Shown here: in pieces, positions 34,722 to 47,145 of the stretch | Layout: the number at the start of each line of letters is the position of its first letter | Position numbering within the stretch: position 1 is the stretch's first letter | Made by a program: the position numbers and the translations under genes | The notes under the pieces: model-generated | Database searches by the model: none | What the model was told of the DNA's origin: nothing | Seen by the model: only the letters and a program-made list of their open reading frames with translations | Assembly: GCA_002778195.1 (NCBI GenBank) | Contig: PCDI01000001.1 | Coordinates: 2,606,453-2,670,452, forward strand | Direction: 5' to 3' | Length of the DNA: 64,000 nt | DNA from: Raffaelea ambrosiae | Taxonomy: Eukaryota > Ascomycota > Sordariomycetes > Ophiostomatales > Ophiostomataceae

Positions 34722-37684
34722 TCACCTGGCCGCCTCTGCTGACGGCGAGAACACGTCCGGCGACTGTGGCGGAACAGGCGGCTGGGGGTGGGCGGCCAAC
34801 CCAGCTGGCTTGACTGGCGGTGCTAGATTCTGCTCTGGCGGAGAAGGAGACAAGGCGGCAGCCGGTGGAAAGATCGCTGGAGTCGGGCTGGAGCTCGGAA
34901 AGCTGCTGCCGCCGACAGCTGCGGGAGAGTGCTTTGTCGGCGACAGACCTCCCTGCGAGGGAACCAGAGGTGACGATGCCTGGTCTTGCCGCAGCCCACC
35001 TCGCCCTTCCACATCGTATGGGTGCTGTAGTCGTGGTGTGGTTACTGTAGATGGTGTCCGCTGCTGCTGCGACGAGATGGAAGGTTCGGCCGCAGCCGCC
35101 GGTGTCGACGCCGGCGGTGCAAGCGGGGTGCGCGTTACCAGGACAGGCGAGGCAGACGCGGCAAACGGAGAAGGCGAAGCTGCCGCTGGTTTTTGCGGCG
35201 ATGCTCCTCCGTGCGGCGCAAGAGGACTGGACTGGTCGTAGATTGTCCCATACGCATGGGACTTGCGCGGAGACTGCCCAGGGGCGGAGAGCGCAGGGTG
35301 TGGTGACGAGAACGCGTTGTGCGCGGTCCCGTTGGGCGCCGACTGCGGGACAGGACTGGTGCTTGTGTGGGCCTGCGCCGTTGCAGCCGTCGGAGCCGTC
35401 GGAGCCGTCAGGGCGGTCGGGGCCACCTCTGCTTTGACTGGAATCCTGGTGGGAGGGTGTTCTGGCGGCGGTTGCAGGGCAGGTTGCAGGGTGGGCTGCA
35501 GAATGGGAAGCGGAGCCGGTCGGGAGCCCGGTTGGACTGGATGGTCGGCTGACGGGACGGCCGGGCGGGGAGCCAGCACCGGCTTGCTGGTCCCATTCAC
35601 GCCGTCTTGCAGGCTGGCCTGGCCGGCCGGCGCAACCGCCGGAGCAGCCTGTGAGGACGCAGACTTCGCCGGAATGTCAATGGTGAACGGGAGCATGGCC
35701 GGCCTGCCGGCCGCAGCCTGGGCTGCCGGCACGGCCGCCGCCGACGACAGAGGCCGATTCACCTTGATCTTGATGACCGGCAGCTTGGCTCCGGGGGCCC
35801 GGCCGGCACCCTCGGCCTCGCGGGCCCGGCGCCGGCAGGAGTCACAGACAAAGTGGAAGTCGTCCTTCTCGGCCTCCTCCTCGTTGATGCCCAGACACCG
35901 GCTGTGCTGCCAGATGTTGCACTTCTCGCAGGACACGCTGTGCTGCCCGTCGTCGACCTTGCCGTGCAGCCCGCACACGCAGTCGAACGACCACTCCTCG
36001 TCCTCCTGCTGCTCCAGCTCCCGCAGCGCCTCTCGGCTCTTCTCCAGCTCCGCCTCGCGCCTGCGCTCCGAGGCGCGCCCCGCCCCGCCGGCGACGTCTC
36101 TGCTGCTCTCGGACAGCTGCGCTAGCTCCTCCTCGTACTGGGCGCGTCGCATGTCCCGTTCTCGGAGCCGCTTCTCCCGCGACAGCAGCCGGTTGTCGCG
36201 CTCGCGCTCCAGCTTGCGCCGCTTCTGCTCCTCCTTGCGCTGCTCCTCCAGCTCACGCCGTCTCCTCTGCTCCTCCTCGCGCAGCAGCTCCTCCTGCTTG
36301 TGCAGTTCCTGCCGGTTCGCAATGCGGCTGGATCTCTTCGCCGTCGCCATCTTGGCCAGGTTGAGCAGCTCCTTCTGGCGCTCCCTCTCCTTCCTCTTGC
36401 GCCTCTCTTCCTGCTGCTCGAGAATCGGCACTAGGTGCGCTGTGATCTTGTCGCGCAGAATTTTCTCGTTCGCATCCTTCTTTCCCGGTATTGTGGCGAG
36501 AAGCTGGCGCACGTCGTCCAAGGTGACCGCGACGCAGTCCCATTTCATTCCGCCAAGCCCATCGTCAACCTCTCCGTCCTTGCTCCCTTGCTCGGGCAGG
36601 GCTGCTTCACCTGCATCCTCGGCTTCGTCAGGTGCCGCCGTTTCCGCAGCAGAGATGCGCCGCCTCTTGCGTCTTGCCTCCGCCCTGGCTTTCTTTGTGT
36701 TCTTCTTCGGCCTTGCTGAAGGGTTCTGGGTTGGTGGGGCGTCGATCAGTCTGTAGACTCGGTTGTCGTCGAGAACGTAATAGCTGTAGTCGTTGCTGTC
36801 CCATCCAAAGGGCTCGATGCGCTGATGCAGACAAACATTCCCCATGGTTAGCTACCAGTCACAGCGTGCCATGACGTTGTTCTGCAGCCCGCCGCAGAGA
36901 CAGCCCAGCAAAAGAGGTCGACTGCAAAGAAAAGACTTACCCAAGTTGTCTGGTCGTGGTCCGCGTCCTTCTGTTCCGCCATCTTTTCGCGCAGCTTGTC
37001 AGGGTTCATCATGATAAACTGTGTCATCTGGTGAAGGACTCGGATCTGTGGTTGCAGGTTAATGGGTGTTGGTCCAGAGCGGTGTATTCGACACCCGTCG
37101 CTTCAGGAGAGCTTACTTTCTGGAAGACGTCGAATTCGGAGAACTTGGCCGCGATCTCGCCTGTGCCGAACGGGTTTTCCTTCTCCGGGGCCTTTGCAGC
37201 ATATTGGCGTCTCGTGTACTCGTCAAACAGATCGTGCCTAAAACATGGCTGTGAGTATGGATCCCAGCGGCTTGAGGATGGCGAGAGACGAGACATACGT
37301 GAGCCCGCGGTGGGACGAGAGGAACTTGAGAAGCGCAAGTCCGAGATCTTGCAGGGCCATTGAGTGTGGGTTCATACATTGGACTTCCAGGTCCTGATAT
37401 GCATCCAGCAAGCGTTAGAAACGACAACAGAAGCTAGAAAGTCTAGAAGGGGGGGTTGTGGTGGTGATGCAACGCACATCGATGTCCAGATTGTCTACCT
37501 TGACGACGCCGCCGAATATATAGAACCACTGACACAGGGAGGCAAACTGCCACATGTTCCGCAGACGGAGGAGAGCCGACGGCAGGCTGGGTGCGGCGGG
37601 GGTGACCGGAGCGGCTGGAGCGGCTGGAGCGGCTGGAGCAGCCGCGTCCTCCTCCGGGTGGTGACGCTTCCGCAGAGACACCAT
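34722..37684 (-). CDS. PHD-finger chromatin protein (DDT/WHIM-like)
   Basis: Five exons, 37478-37684, 37299-37393, 37117-37237, 36941-37045 and 34722-36821, join in phase to 875 aa. The first 200 aa resemble the DDT/WHIM module of ISWI-complex accessory proteins and RSF1: WQFASLCQWFYIFGG near 45-60 and RIEPFGWDSNDYSYYVLDD near 177-195. A highly charged coiled coil spans about 312-453. A C4HC3 PHD finger lies at about 456-506, with all eight zinc ligands visible (CVC, CEKC, H, C, CDSC). The C-terminal 370 aa is Pro/Ala/Ser-rich and disordered. PHD fingers read histone H3 tails and DDT/WHIM modules contact a remodeller, so a nuclear chromatin role is likely; the exact complex is inferred. It is divergent from CCH1. 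Confidence 0.88.
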
Positions 37685-39315
37685 CCTGAGATTCCTCGGA
37701 GATGACCGGCAGATGCGCAACAGGCCTCGCTCGGGGTGGGAGAGGGTTCGCGGCGTTTCGTGAATGGGAGCACCGTAGCTTCTACTCGTGCATACTCGGT
37801 AGCACCACTCGACAGTATTCAGGAAAGGCCTCCCAGAGCTGGCAACTGCGAAGTCGCAGGAAATCAGCGTAGGCGATGCGGTTAGACAGAGACGACTTTG
37901 GAGAAACGGCGAAAAAGAAAAGTCAAAAATGGAAAGAACTGTCCTCCCCGAGAAAATTGGGCGCGGAAGAGCAGCAAGGATACTGCGTGCGGTAGGGACT
38001 GTGACTGGCGCTGACGGTTGCGGTGGCTGCGAGCTCAATCTACCACAGGTTTTTGAAATATCGCGACTTGGTGACGCGCTTCGACCAACAGGGGTCGGCT
38101 AAAGTGCAAGATGTTTTTTTTTTGCGGAAAGCTCTTATCTTATCTATAGGCACGTGACAATATCACATGACAGCGATGCGGGCTCTCACAGTGTGCAGGC
38201 GGCAGGGGCAGTATGAGGACGCTGTGCTTACGGGTACCGCATGTGGAGCTCGACCGTGGCAGGGCAAGACAATACGAATAACCAATATCCCGAGACAGGA
38301 GGGCCGCAGGATGCTCGAGGCCAATTGGGCGAGGCACAGACGGGAGCGTAGATGGAAAATTCGTCACGGACATTCTGCTGTCTGCGGCCGGCGGGGATGC
38401 TGGCGACGAAACATGCCTCCACGGACGGCCCAGACAAGCACGTTTGGGTCAGCTTGCGGACCGTTTCATAGTTGGGCAAAGCGAGAAGCTCCTGTATGAG
38501 CGGGTGCAGCTTTCAGGGGCTCAATGCGCGATCAGCCCTGCGCAATGCCGGGGACCTGTGGCGGGCAGGTCCACTGTGCGGGCCTGGGCGCCAGCCAAAA
38601 AGGGTGCCACTGGCACGGTAATCACCCACAACGGCACGCCGTAAGCAGTATCCTCGCACAGTGCTCATTGGACAGCAGCACGGACTATCCAGGGGCGACG
38701 TGGATTTGCTGCGGCTGGCTTGTGGTCCACGACTGCCACGACCCCCCCCAATCTTGTCTGCGTCAGCTTGCAAGCTGCCGACGACGCCGCAGTTATACTC
38801 TCATTGTTGTCGTTGTTGTCTCGCGCCTAATCTTGCATCCAGAGGACGTTTTCTGCGCTCATTCCCTGTCCCATCCACGTCCAACAGCACCGGGGAAGTC
38901 GACATCCCCCCCCCCCTTTTGCACACCTCGACCAACAGAGCCATGCTGCTCTCGCCAAGATAGCCACAGCCGGACTTGCACCAAGTCGTTGGGGCAAGCG
39001 CGTGTTTGTGTGCCTTGTCTGTCATTTTTTTCACTTTCATTTGTCGTCGTGGCTAGCACTGCCGCTCGTTAGCCGTCCTCCGACCCCAACACCAGCCGAC
39101 GCGAAGTCCGACACGTCTGCCACGGCCCTTCTCGACGGGACGGCCTCCTCGGCCAGCTCTTGCTCTCTCCGCTTCTCGTCTCCGCCTGATCATGCATTCC
39201 TCTCCTCTCGACTCACATTCGCTCTCGACGTGACCGCGGCCTCGCAGCGACCACCTCTCCTCCGATCTCCTTGCCACGCCAACAGCAGACTGCTGGCCAG
39301 CCTCTTCTGCACGAC
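37685..39315. promoter_or_regulatory. divergent promoter region, PHD gene and CCH1
   Basis: 1.6 kb between divergent starts. The minus-strand frame stays open above the PHD-gene ATG, but without recognisable protein. The + strand from about 38800 to 39300 is pyrimidine-rich and is the probable CCH1 leader. A C-run lies at 38908-38918. No specific operator identified. Confidence 0.5.
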
Positions 39316-41075
39316 ATGTCTCATCCGAACGACGACCCCGAGCAAAGCTACGGCTATGCCGGGGCCTCCTACACCGGCGGTGGTGCTGGTGCTCGACGGG
39401 AGGCCTCGCCGTACGACCAGGCGCCGTTGACGCCTGCGCAGATGGCCGCCAGCCTCCCGGGCAGTACGACGTACTGGGACCACCCGCAGCCGTATGCCGA
39501 TCAGCCCGCGCAGCCCGCCCCGCCAGGTCTCTCCGGCCACGGCCAGTCCGACTATGGCCAGTCCGGCTATGGCCAGGCCGTCTATGGGCAGCAATCCGGC
39601 CGGCCGGCCAGCCCCGGGTCGCCGACGATGGACCTCATGGCCCTCCAGTCCGCCCTGCCTCCCAACATCTTCCAGAGCGCAGCTCCGGCCCCCATTCCCG
39701 GATTCGAGCAGCCCTCGGCCGACGCCTTTGCGGCCGTGTCGGCGCCGTACTACGACGACCAGCCCGACGACCGCCACGATGACCACCCGAACATGGACGC
39801 CGGCGGCGACTCAGACCGCGTCCCCCTGACGACGGGCGCGGAGCCCATCGCCGGCGCCCTCCACGTCCAAGCGGCATCCGGGGCCGCCACGCCCCGCGAC
39901 AGCTTCCAGACCATCCACGACCTCGACGACGGCGCGTCCAGGACGTACGACTCGCGCATGCTGGGCTTCGACCTCGAGCCGGGATACTCGTCCGGCAGCA
40001 GACACCGCAGCTACGGCAAGTCGCTCTCGCCCGAGGGCGCGAACGTGCGCGCGCGCTCGCTGTCGGCGGCCAACCCGCTCTCGCGGACAGCCTCCATCAT
40101 GCGCGCCATGTCCCAGCGTGTCGTGGACATCAGCGGCGGCGGCGAGGCGCTGGAGCAGCAGGCCCAGCGAGACAGGTCCAGGTCGCGGTCGCGGTCGCGG
40201 TCGCGGTCGCCGAGCATGGACGGCCGGCGGCCCAGTCACGTGCCGCCACCCATACTGGTCGACACCTCCTACCCGTCGCACGTGTTCGGCCCCCCCAGCG
40301 AGACGAAGAGCGAGCCCGACTTCGAGAACGTGCGGCTGCCGCCGGCCGCGCCGCCGGCCTACCACACGCCCATGCCCAACCCCCTGCGGGGCAAGTCGCT
40401 GGGCATCTTCTCCGCCAACAACCCGCTGCGCATGCGCCTGTGCGACCTCCTCATGCAGCCGTGGATCGAGACCCTCATCCTGCTCCTCATCATCCTGCAG
40501 GCCGTCCTCCTGGCCGTCGAGGCCGCGCCCGACGTCTGGGGCGCCGGCAACGAGCGCCCGGACCGCTGGGGCAAGACGCACATCGACTGGGCGGTGCTGG
40601 GCCTGTTTGTGGTCTTCACCGTGGAGATCATTGTGCGCATCATCGTGTCCGGCTTCATCTTCAACGCGCCCGAATACAGCACCATCGACCGCAAAAAGGG
40701 CATGCGGCGAGGCATCCGCGACGCCGCGTCCGAGCAGTACCACGCGCTGTTCCACCCCCATCGCCAGAACTCCGCCCGGCGGCCGCCCACCCAGGCCTAT
40801 GCGCCCTCCACCTTTGCCCGCTCGTTCACGTTCATGCATGGCCAGCGCCTGCCAGAGACGTTTGAGGAGCAGCAGCGCATGCAGCTTGCGCGCCGCGCCT
40901 TTCTGCGCCACTCGTTCAACCGCCTCGACTTTGTGGCCGTCGTCTCCTTCTGGATCTCCTTTGCGCTGGGGATCACCGGCGTGGAGGGCAGGCGCCACTT
41001 TTACCTGTTCCGCATGCTCAGCTGTCTTCGCATCATCCGCCTGCTGAGCATCACCAAGGGCAATGCGGTAAGTTG

Positions 41076-41112
<37 letters not shown>

Positions 41113-42827
41113 TTTGGTCATATTGTCTACCCTACTCCCTCCACTCTTCGGTTTTGTCTGTCGCCGGGATATTTGGCGTCTAACACAATCCCCAGATCAT
41201 CCTGCGGAGCCTCAAAAAGGCCGCCCCCCTTCTGGCGCGTGTCTCGTTTCTGATTGGCTTCTTCTGGCTGCTGTTCGCCATCATCGGCGTCCAGAGCTTC
41301 AAGTCCAGCCTCAGCCGGCAGTGCGTGTGGCTCGACCCCCTGCAGCCGGACAACCTCACGGCTGGCTTCACCAACGAGTTCGGCTTCTGCGGCGGCTACC
41401 TCAAGAACGACACCAGCTCCGAGCCCACTACGCTTCCCTGGGTCTACGCGGAAGAGCCGGGCGATCTGAGCAGCCTGATCAACGGGACCAGTGGTGGAAA
41501 GGGGTTCATCTGCCCGCGCGGCTCGATCTGCCTCCAGCAGTCCAGCCCGTACAACAACACGGTCAATTTCGACAACATCCTGCAGTCGCTGGAGCTTGTC
41601 TTTGTCATCATGAGTGCCAACACCTTTAGCGACCTGATGTACTACACCACCAACTCCGACTACCTGCCTGCGGCCTTGTTCTTCGGCGCCGGCATCATGG
41701 TCATGACGCTGTGGATGAACAATCTGCTGATTGCCGTCATCACCTCGTCCTTCCAGGTCATCCGGGAGGAGAGCAAGGGCAGCGCCTTCACCGCCGACCG
41801 CAAGGAGTTTGTGGCCACGCGCACCGACGACGTGCTGCGCCGTGCTTCTTCCCTGCGGCGCTTCTACGCCAAGACCTCCTGGTTCTGGGTCTGCATCATC
41901 GCATTCGACCTGTTCAGCCAGGCCTTCCACAGCACGAACCACGAAAACCGCGCGCACTTTATCGACACGGCGGAGGTGGTCGTGACGATCCTGCTGGACA
42001 TCGACATTGCCGCGCGGTTTCTCACCGACTGGCGCTACTTCCATCGCAGCCTGCGGAACCTGTTTGATCTGGGCCTGGCCGTCGCCACCACGGTCATCCT
42101 GATCCCGCCCATCCACAGTTCGGGCCAGGTGTATGCCTGGCTGACGGTGTTCCAGATCCTGCGCGTGTACCGCGTGGTTCTGGCCGTGCCGATGACGCGC
42201 AACCTGATCCAGCTGGTCCTGGGGAATGCTACCGGTATCGGCAATCTCGTGCTCTTTGTGTTCCTGATCACCTTCCTCACGGCCATCTTCGCGACGCAGC
42301 TGTTCCGCGGAGAAATCCCCGCGCAGGACGACAGCGGCGATTCCATCACAATCACGTTCGCCTCGATATTCAACTCCTACCTGGGCATGTACCAGATCCT
42401 CTCGAGCGAGAACTGGACAGCGGTCCTGTACACCGTCACCAGCTTCGTGACCGCGTACCACACGGCCTGGATCGGCGCTATTTTCCTCGTGGGCTGGTTC
42501 ATTCTGTCGTACTTTATCCTGGTCAACATGTTCATTGCTGTCATCCAGGAGAACTTTGACGTCAGCGAGGACCAGAAGCGGCTCGAGCAGGTGAAGGCGT
42601 TTCTGCAGAGCAAGGAGCTGGGCAGCTCGGCCAGCAACCTCTCGCTGTCTGCCATGTTCTCGTTTGGCCGGCGGCCCAAGCGAAAGGACCCGCTGGACTA
42701 CGGCGGACAGACGATGGAGATGCTGATGAAGGAGACCGTGGTCCAGGAGTTTCTGAACGAGGCGATGGACCCCCTGCAGGAGTCGTCTGCCGGCGCCCAG
42801 CAGTCGGGGCAGCCGGCCGATGCTGGC

Positions 42828-42869
<42 letters not shown>

Positions 42870-45800
42870 AGCGTCGTGCCGGGCTTGCTGTCCAGCATCT
42901 GGGGCAAGGTGCGGCGCCTGGTGTCGGGCGGCGAGCCGAATCCCTTCTACTCCAATGTGCGGTTCGACGGGCCCAACGCGACCCTGGACGCGCGGCTGAT
43001 GGCCCGCCAGGCGGTGACGGCGACCACGGCCCGCCGCAAGGCGCAGCGGGAATATCTCGGCCGCCACCCCACCTACAACAACGCCCTGTTCATCTTCACG
43101 CCCCGGAACCCCATCCGCCGCTTCTGCCAACGCCTGGTCGGCCCCGGGCGCGGCCGGGAACGCTTCGACGGCGTGGAGCCCAACAAGTACGCGTGGTATG
43201 CGTTCTCGGCCTTTGTCTATGCGTCGATCGTGGCCATGGTGATCATCGCCTGCTTCACCACGCCGCTGTACCAGAAGCAGTACCTGGAGTCCGGGCACGC
43301 CTTCGGCTTCACAAACTGGTTCGTGTGGACGGACATGGCCTTTGCGGCCGTCTTCACCGTCGAGGCAGTCATCAAGATCATCGCGGACGGCTTTTTCTGG
43401 ACGCCCAACGCCTACTTCCGCAGCTCCTGGGGCGTCATCGACGCCGTGGTGCTCATCACGCTGTGGATCAACGTCGGGACGCTGTTTGCCAACGACGGCG
43501 CCGTCTCGCGTGCCGTGGGCGCGTTCAAGGCGCTCCGGGCTCTCCGCCTGCTCAACATCAGCGACCGGGCGCGCGAGACGTTCCATTCGCTCATCATCGT
43601 GGGCGGGTGGAAGATCCTGAGCGCCGCCTTCGTGTCCATCTCTCTGCTCATCCCGTTTGCCATCTACGGCGTCAACATCTTCCGCGGCCAGATGGTGACG
43701 TGCAACGACTCGGGCAGCTCCATCATCCGCCTCGAGGACTGCACCGGCGAGTTCACCAATGCGCCGTTCAGCTCCGACTGGCAGCTTCTGTCTCCGCGCG
43801 CGGCCGCCAACCCGTACTTCAGCTTCGACGACTTCGGCTCGTCGCTCTTCATCCTCTTCCAGATCGTCAGCCAGGAGGGCTGGGTGGACGTGTCTTTCCA
43901 GGCGCAGTCCATCACCGGGCTCGGCAAGCAGCCGCAGTTTGGCGCGTCGCAGGGCAACGCCGTGTTCTTCGTCGTGTTCAACCTGCTGGCCACGGTGTTC
44001 GTGCTCACGCTGTTCATCTCCGTGTTCATGCGGAACTACACGGAGCAGACCGGCGTGGCCTTCCTCACGGCCGACCAGCGGTCGTGGCTGGAGCTCCGCA
44101 AGATGCTGCGCCAGATCTCGCCGTCCAAGACCTCGTACGACGAGTCGAAGAACCGGCTCAAGAAATGGTGCCACAAGCGCGCGATCGAGAAGCGCGGCAA
44201 GTGGCACATGGGCATCACGATGGTGCTGGTGCTGCACCTGATCCTGCTGGTGCTGGAATACGCCACGGAGCCCGACGGCTGGACCAACACCCGGGACTAC
44301 CTGTTCCTGATCTTCACCCTGATCTACATGGCCAACATTGTCATCCGCATCGTGGGCCTCGGCTGGAGCCGGTTCCGGCGCAGCTCGTGGGACCTGTTCT
44401 CCATCATGACGGTGGCGGGGGCGTTTGCCACGTCCATCCTGTTCCTGGCGGAGCCCAAGAAGGACACGTTCATCCAGCTGCACAAGTTCTTCCTGGTGGC
44501 GATCGTGCTGCTGCTCATCCCCCGGAACGACGCGCTGGACCAGCTCTTCAAGACGGCAGCGGCCAGCGTGACGACGATCGGCAGCCTGCTGGCGACGTGG
44601 CTCGTCTTCTTCCTCGTCTTCGCCATCGCCATGACGCAGTCCTTCAGCCTGACGCGCTTCGGAGGCAGCGAGACCAACCGCATCAACATGCGGACCGTGC
44701 CCAACGCGCTGATCCTGCTCTTCCGCATGAGCTTCGGCGAGGGCTGGAACCAGATCATGGAGGACTTTGCCGGCATCGAGCCGCCGCTGTGCGTGGAGGG
44801 CTCCACGTTCTTCGACAGCGACTGCGGCAGCACGCCGTGGGCGCGCGTGCTGTTCGTCGCGTGGAACATCATCAGCATGTACATTTTCGTCAACCTCTTC
44901 GTGTCGCTGATCTACGAGAGCTTCTCGTACGTGTACCAGCGCTCGAGCGGACTGGCAGACATCAACCGAGACGAGATCCGGCGGTTCAAGGAGGCCTGGC
45001 GCAGCGTCGACCCCAACGGCACGGGCTTCATCTCGCGCGAGGCCTTCCCGCGCCTCCTGGCCGAGCTCTCGGGCGTGTTCGAGATGCGCATCTACGACCA
45101 CGAGGACTCGGTGCACAGCATCCTGGACTATGTGCAGAGCGACGACACGGCGCTCCAGGCCCGCCACGCCTCTCTCGCGTCGCAGAACGTGCTCACGGGG
45201 GTCAATCTCCAGCGGCTCAACGAGCGGGTGGCGCAGATCGACATCGCCCGCGTGCGGGAGCGCCGCCGCCGGTACAACATCTTCTACGAGGAGGTCATGG
45301 TGTCGGCGGACCTCGACAAGGGCATTTCGTTCACGACAGTGCTGATGATCCTGGCACACTACAACATCATCAGCGACAGCAAGAGCCTGCGTCTGGAGGA
45401 GTTCCTGCGCCGGCGTGCGCGGCTGCAGCGGGTCGAAGAGGAGGTCCGACGGCGGGTAGTTCTGGGCTTCTTCGATACTCTGTAAGTAGTACTTCCCAAG
45501 CATCAGATGCGTGCAGGCTGCGTGTTTGCTAACCGCCCTTTTTCTTTCCTTCTCCCCCCCCCCCCAACAGGTACTGGTCTCGAAAGTTCCGACGCCACAT
45601 GGAGCTCAAGCGGGCGGCACGGATGACTGTGCCGCCGCAGCTGGGGATCCCAGATATCTTGGTGAACGATGAGGACCAGCGGGTGTCTGCCGGACGGCGC
45701 CAGACCGAGGTCCCGACGCCGTCGCGGGCCATGTCGACGCTCCTCACCGCCGATGACGCGAGGGGTGCCCATCACCGGTCGTGGTCCGGCGTCAGTGTGG

Positions 45801-46126
45801 ACATCAGCCTCCACGACACCAACTATGCCCACCCTCTCAGCGCGCCGCGAACGGGTGGGCTCGCCTCGCCAACGAGCCCCAATGGACCAATGCAGCAGCA
45901 CCAGCGGCAGACCCACTCGAGCAGCGGCTTCAGCTTTGAGCTGCAGGAGCCCACAGAGCAGGTTGGCAGCAACAGAGGCAGCAACAGGGGCAGCAACAGA
46001 GGCAGCAACAGAAGCAGCAGGCGCGGAAGCGCCGTGAGTCCCGTCCAGGACATGATGGACGACTCGGTCTGGATAGGGAGCATCCAGCGGGGCGCTACGC
46101 AGCGTCGGAGCGGCTGGGGGACGTGA
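39316..46126 (+). CDS. CCH1: voltage-gated calcium channel alpha1 subunit CCH1
   Basis: Pore subunit of the high-affinity plasma-membrane Ca2+ influx system; in fungi it works with MID1 and feeds calcineurin signalling. Exons 39316-41067, 41196-45481 and 45571-46126 join in phase to 2197 aa. The N-terminal ~370 aa is disordered with an Arg-Ser repeat. Four six-helix domains follow from about 375. S4 voltage sensors are clear in domains I (LRIIRLL), II (ILRVYRVV) and III (ALRALRLL) but poor in IV. Pore-loop filter residues are Asn726, Glu989, Glu1478 and Glu1766. A Gly15-17 run sits in the II-III linker. A degenerate EF-hand (VDPNGTGFISREAF) follows domain IV. Intron 1 is T-rich, with a run of about 30 T; intron 2 has a C-run before AACAG. 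ATG 39316 is the first in-frame Met; an earlier exon is possible. Confidence 0.95.
42825..42870 (+). repeat. GGC repeat coding for polyglycine in CCH1
   Basis: About fifteen GGC/GGT codons in a row in the cytoplasmic II-III linker of CCH1, a flexible spacer that does not interrupt the frame. Confidence 0.9.
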
Positions 46127-46178
46127 GGTGCGTGCCGTCGTCCTGCGGGACACCGCACCTCCACGCACGTACACGTAA

Positions 46179-46268
46179 CTACTCCGGCCGGCATTTCCAT
46201 CTGCGACTAGAATTCTTTGGTTTCTACTCCGGCCAGCATTTCCATCTGCGACTAGATTTCTTTGGTTT
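46179..46268. repeat. 45-bp tandem duplication in CCH1 3' region
   Basis: Two adjacent 45-bp copies (46179-46223 and 46224-46268) that differ at only two positions, G/A after GGCC and A/T after CTAGA. They start 53 bp after the CCH1 stop codon, so probably lie in its 3' UTR. Confidence 0.92.
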
Positions 46269-47101
46269 TTGCTTCCATCTCTACGCTCTACGCTCCACGA
46301 CTTCTTTGGGAAATGCGGACGGGGCCGTGTGCGGAGTATGTTTCCGGCGTTCTTTCTTTCTTCTTCCCCCCCCCCCCCCACCCCCTTTTCTTGTTTCTTT
46401 CCTTTCGTTGTTGTTGTTTCTGGGGGGTGCGGCTTTTGTCCCTTGTCCATACATCGAAAAGGCCGTTCTAGTCTATAGGCCGGGCGTACTAGCGACAGCA
46501 TCTTGAGCGACTTTGCATTTACTCGTGCTTTTCCTCGTTTCCTGTATCTTCTCGGGGCGTCTGGATGAATGGCTTACGTGGTTTGTTTCATACGGCCTTG
46601 TGTCTTTATCTGTTTGGGCCGGTCATCTAGAGCTTTTTCTTCTGTTTCTTTTTCTCTTATTCGGAGGCTGCCTGCCTCAAGCCGGGGTAGAATAGACGGC
46701 ACACTATACGGACCAACTATGGACGCGTTGATTACGAGTATGCATAGTACTCCCTGAACACACTGCTCGACAGCCCTGCGAAGCAAAGCCTTGTTCGTGA
46801 AACACGCACGTCTGCGGCTGCTTGTGTCAAAGCCCGCTCAGTGTCTCAACGGCGGATCGGGTGCTGGCCGCCTGCAACCAGCGTGCTTGCCGGTCTCTTG
46901 TCTGATCGACCATGTGCCAGCCAATAACAAGAAGACAGGCGCAAAGGATGCTCGTGTGTATTATGTCATACCAGGAGTGCTGCGAGTGGTCTCGTTTCGA
47001 CTTGGCCTCCCCCCCCTTTTTCATCGTCCGACACGACCGGTCCGCCACCACACCCTGCCAAGGTAGCAGCGAGCGAGGATTGGCCACCAGGGGCAGGGAC
47101 T

Positions 47102-47145
47102 CCACGAGAGGCTGTCCACGGGCCCACGAGAGGCTGTCCACGGGC
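47102..47145. repeat. 22-bp exact tandem duplication
   Basis: Two identical adjacent copies of a 22-bp unit (CCACGAGAGGCTGTCCACGG plus GC), 47102-47123 and 47124-47145. The unit contains an internal near-repeat of CCACG. Confidence 0.92.

Noticed and set aside
41127..45503. Very long open frame (1458 codons) on the minus strand opposite CCH1
   Set aside because: It mirrors the third-codon GC bias of CCH1, has no recognisable domain and is Asp/Glu/Arg/His-rich. CCH1 on the + strand has all channel motifs.
43193..45532. 779-codon + strand frame within CCH1
   Set aside because: Out-of-frame shadow of the channel, Arg/His/Gly-rich with no family features.
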